DNA of 7,099 bases. Source: JAAFHS01 sp031396505 (GTDB taxonomy: Bacteria; Pseudomonadota; Alphaproteobacteria; Rhodobacterales; Rhodobacteraceae). The notes beneath the pieces were generated by a model. It worked only from the letters and a program-made list of their open reading frames with translations. It did no database searches and had not been told where the DNA came from. Shown here piece by piece: positions 5,444 to 7,099 of this stretch; position 1 is the stretch's first letter; the number at the start of each line of letters is the position of its first letter. The stretch spans positions 1 through 7,099 of the forward strand of contig JANNKX010000355.1 of NCBI GenBank assembly GCA_031396505.1, read 5' to 3'. The position numbers and the translations under genes are program-made.

Positions 5444-7099
5444 TCTGCTTGGCCCCTTCCTTGTCATAAAACACCGGATCAACGATCCGCGCTTTGACCG
5501 TACCACCCGTGACTGTGTTGAATACCACCGTCTCGCCCATACGTTCCGGACCACGCTGTATCAGCCCCATGGCAATCCCGCGCTTTAATGTCGGGCTGTA
5601 ATAGGTTGATGTCACACGCCCTTCGGTATTTCTTTGGCCATTTGCGTTGACCCCGTCTGCCACCGCATAGGCGCCGTCCGGGATCACTGATCCATCCAGC
5701 GTTTCCAGGCCCACCAGCCGCCAACGATCCGGACTGGCAAGGTAATTGCGTTCCTGCCCGCGCTTGCCCAGATAATCCGCCTTCTTCTTAGAAATCGCCC
5801 ACGACAGCCCAAGGTCTTGTGGGATCACTGTGCCGTCGGTTTCGTCCCCGATCATGATGAACCCCTTTTCAGCCCGCATGATATGCAACGCTTCCGTGCC
5901 ATAGGGCATCGCGCCGAAAGCCACACCTTCGCGCATCAAAAGGTCCCAGAACGCAGCCCCATGGCTTGCAGGCACCGCAATTTCATAGCTGAGTTCACCC
6001 GAAAAGCTGATCCGGTAGGCCCGCACCGGGAACCCGCCCAGCGTGCCATCCGCAAAACCCATGAACGGCAACGCCCCGGCAGAAACATCCATCCCGCCAA
6101 TGGTTTCCAGCAGTTTCCGTGCATTCGGCCCGACGACCGCCACCTGCGCATATTGTTCGGTCACATTGGCCGTATAGACCTGCCAATCCCACCATTCGCA
6201 TTGCAGCCAGTCTTCCATCCAGCCATGGATGCGGTCCGCACCGCCCGATGTCGTATGACACAACCACGTATCCTCGGAAATCCGCGCGACCACGCCATCA
6301 TCCGACAGAAACCCCTGTTCATTACACATCAGTCCGTACCGGCACTTGCCCACCGGCAGCGTGCTCATCACGCCCGTGTAAAGCATGTCAACGAACCGCC
6401 CCGCATCCGGGCCTTTCACGATGATCTTGCCCAGCGTGCTGGCATCCAACAGGCCAAGATTGTTCCGCGTATTCAACACTTCACGCGCCACAGCTGCCGC
6501 ATGATCCTCGCCCTCGCGCGGAAAGCAGTAAGGCCTGCGCCACAGGCCCACGGGTTCGAAAGAGGCCCCCGCCGCCTCATGGGCGGCATGCATCGGCGTG
6601 CGGCGCAGGGGTTGGAAAATCTCGCCCCGCGCCTCGCCCGCCAGCGTGCCAAGGGTCACGGGCGTGTAGGGCGGGCGGAACGTGGTGGTGCCCACCTGCG
6701 GAATATCTTCATTCAACGCCTGAGAAAGGACTGCCAGACCATTGATATTGCTCAACTTACCCTGATCCGTTGCCATACCCAACGTGGTATATCGTTTGGT
6801 GTGCTCAACGCTCTCATACCCCTCACGCGCCGCAAGCTGCACGTCGCTGACCTTCACATCGTTCTGAAAATCCAGCCACATCTTCGCGCGCAGCTTCAAT
6901 GGCGCGCCTTGCGGCATGACCCAAACGGGTTCCACCGCATCCAGCATCCCCGCCGCAGCCCCCACAGCCGCAACCATCGCCGTTCCGTCATGGTTCACCG
7001 GGACACGCGCGGGATCGGGCACGAACGCGGCAATCGCAGCGTCCCACAACAGCTTGCCGCCGCAATGCGACCACAGATGAACAACGGGAGACCATCCGC
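5436..7099 (-). CDS. soxA: sarcosine oxidase alpha subunit, C-terminal part
   Basis: The reading frame is open to the right edge, so about 554 C-terminal residues of a protein normally near 1000 residues are visible. The leftmost visible residues, GWSPVVHLWSHCGGKLLWD, and the block VQLAAREGYESVEHTKRYTT followed by MATDQGKLSN, are typical of the region after the N-terminal dinucleotide-binding half of SoxA. The second half is an aminomethyltransferase (GcvT)-like folate-binding fold: LGLLDASTLGKIIVKGPDA, VGKCRYGLMCNEQGFLSDDG, YRISFSGELSYEI and GTEALHIMRAEKGFIMIGDE, then DLGLSW and a C-terminal barrel domain. In the family the alpha subunit binds NAD+ and tetrahydrofolate, and channels the iminium product to the folate site for 5,10-methylene-THF formation. 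No frameshift is visible. soxG overlaps its end, and soxB and soxD are expected upstream, outside the window, in a glycine betaine/sarcosine degradation operon. Confidence 0.96.
   Translation of the reverse strand, partial: GWSPVVHLWSHCGGKLLWDAAIAAFVPDPARVPVNHDGTAMVAAVGAAAGMLDAVEPVWVMPQGAPLKLRAKMWLDFQNDVKVSDVQLAAREGYESVEHTKRYTTLGMATDQGKLSNINGLAVLSQALNEDIPQVGTTTFRPPYTPVTLGTLAGEARGEIFQPLRRTPMHAAHEAAGASFEPVGLWRRPYCFPREGEDHAAAVAREVLNTRNNLGLLDASTLGKIIVKGPDAGRFVDMLYTGVMSTLPVGKCRYGLMCNEQGFLSDDGVVARISEDTWLCHTTSGGADRIHGWMEDWLQCEWWDWQVYTANVTEQYAQVAVVGPNARKLLETIGGMDVSAGALPFMGFADGTLGGFPVRAYRISFSGELSYEIAVPASHGAAFWDLLMREGVAFGAMPYGTEALHIMRAEKGFIMIGDETDGTVIPQDLGLSWAISKKKADYLGKRGQERNYLASPDRWRLVGLETLDGSVIPDGAYAVADGVNANGQRNTEGRVTSTYYSPTLKRGIAMGLIQRGPERMGETVVFNTVTGGTVKARIVDPVFYDKEGAKQNV

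Noticed and set aside
4343..5497. 384-codon plus-strand open frame opposite soxG and the small secreted-protein gene
   Set aside because: The composition is Arg/His-rich with no motif, and it spans two genes and an intergenic gap antisense; a coding shadow.

Overview
The window is high-GC, densely packed DNA with alphaproteobacterial gene content, most likely from the Rhodobacteraceae (roseobacter group). This rests on the combination of a heterotetrameric sarcosine oxidase tail (soxA-soxG), an iron-type superoxide dismutase, a LOG-family protein, a GumN/TraB-like secreted protein and a membrane-anchored LysM protein. The genus cannot be fixed from the sequence alone. All genes are compact, intergenic gaps are short, and I see no RNA genes, insertion sequences, CRISPR arrays or phage signatures.

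Layout, left to right. (1) Positions 1-121 hold the first 40 codons of a minus-strand gene resembling the N-terminus of Atm1-type ABC exporters. (2) Divergent from it, across a 90-bp gap, lies a plus-strand ArsR-family repressor (212-583) with two vicinal cysteine pairs near its C-terminus, a likely metalloid/metal sensor. (3) Its end overlaps tail-to-tail, by 20 bp, a large minus-strand gene (564-1976) for a membrane-anchored protein with Ig-like segments, an Ala/Pro/Glu-rich linker and a C-terminal LysM domain. (4) Across a 116-bp divergent gap is a plus-strand LOG-family phosphoribohydrolase (2093-2653).

(5) The remainder, 2657-7099, is a minus-strand series that reads, in transcription order: soxA (3' part, entering from the right edge), soxG (8-bp overlap with soxA), a small secreted protein of unknown function, sodB, and a secreted TraB/GumN-family protein whose likely GTG start overlaps the sodB stop. 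SoxA and SoxG are subunits of the enzyme that demethylates sarcosine to glycine with formation of H2O2, so the upstream beta and delta subunit genes are expected just outside the window. sodB probably has its own promoter in the 88-bp gap before it, and a hairpin just inside the TraB reading frame may end or attenuate its transcript.

This is mostly ordinary chromosomal housekeeping and catabolic DNA. I do not see convincing evidence for a new multi-gene system. The points most worth a second look are the cysteine-rich ArsR facing an Atm1-like exporter, the sodB/TraB junction with its hairpin, and the unrecognised small secreted protein between soxG and sodB.
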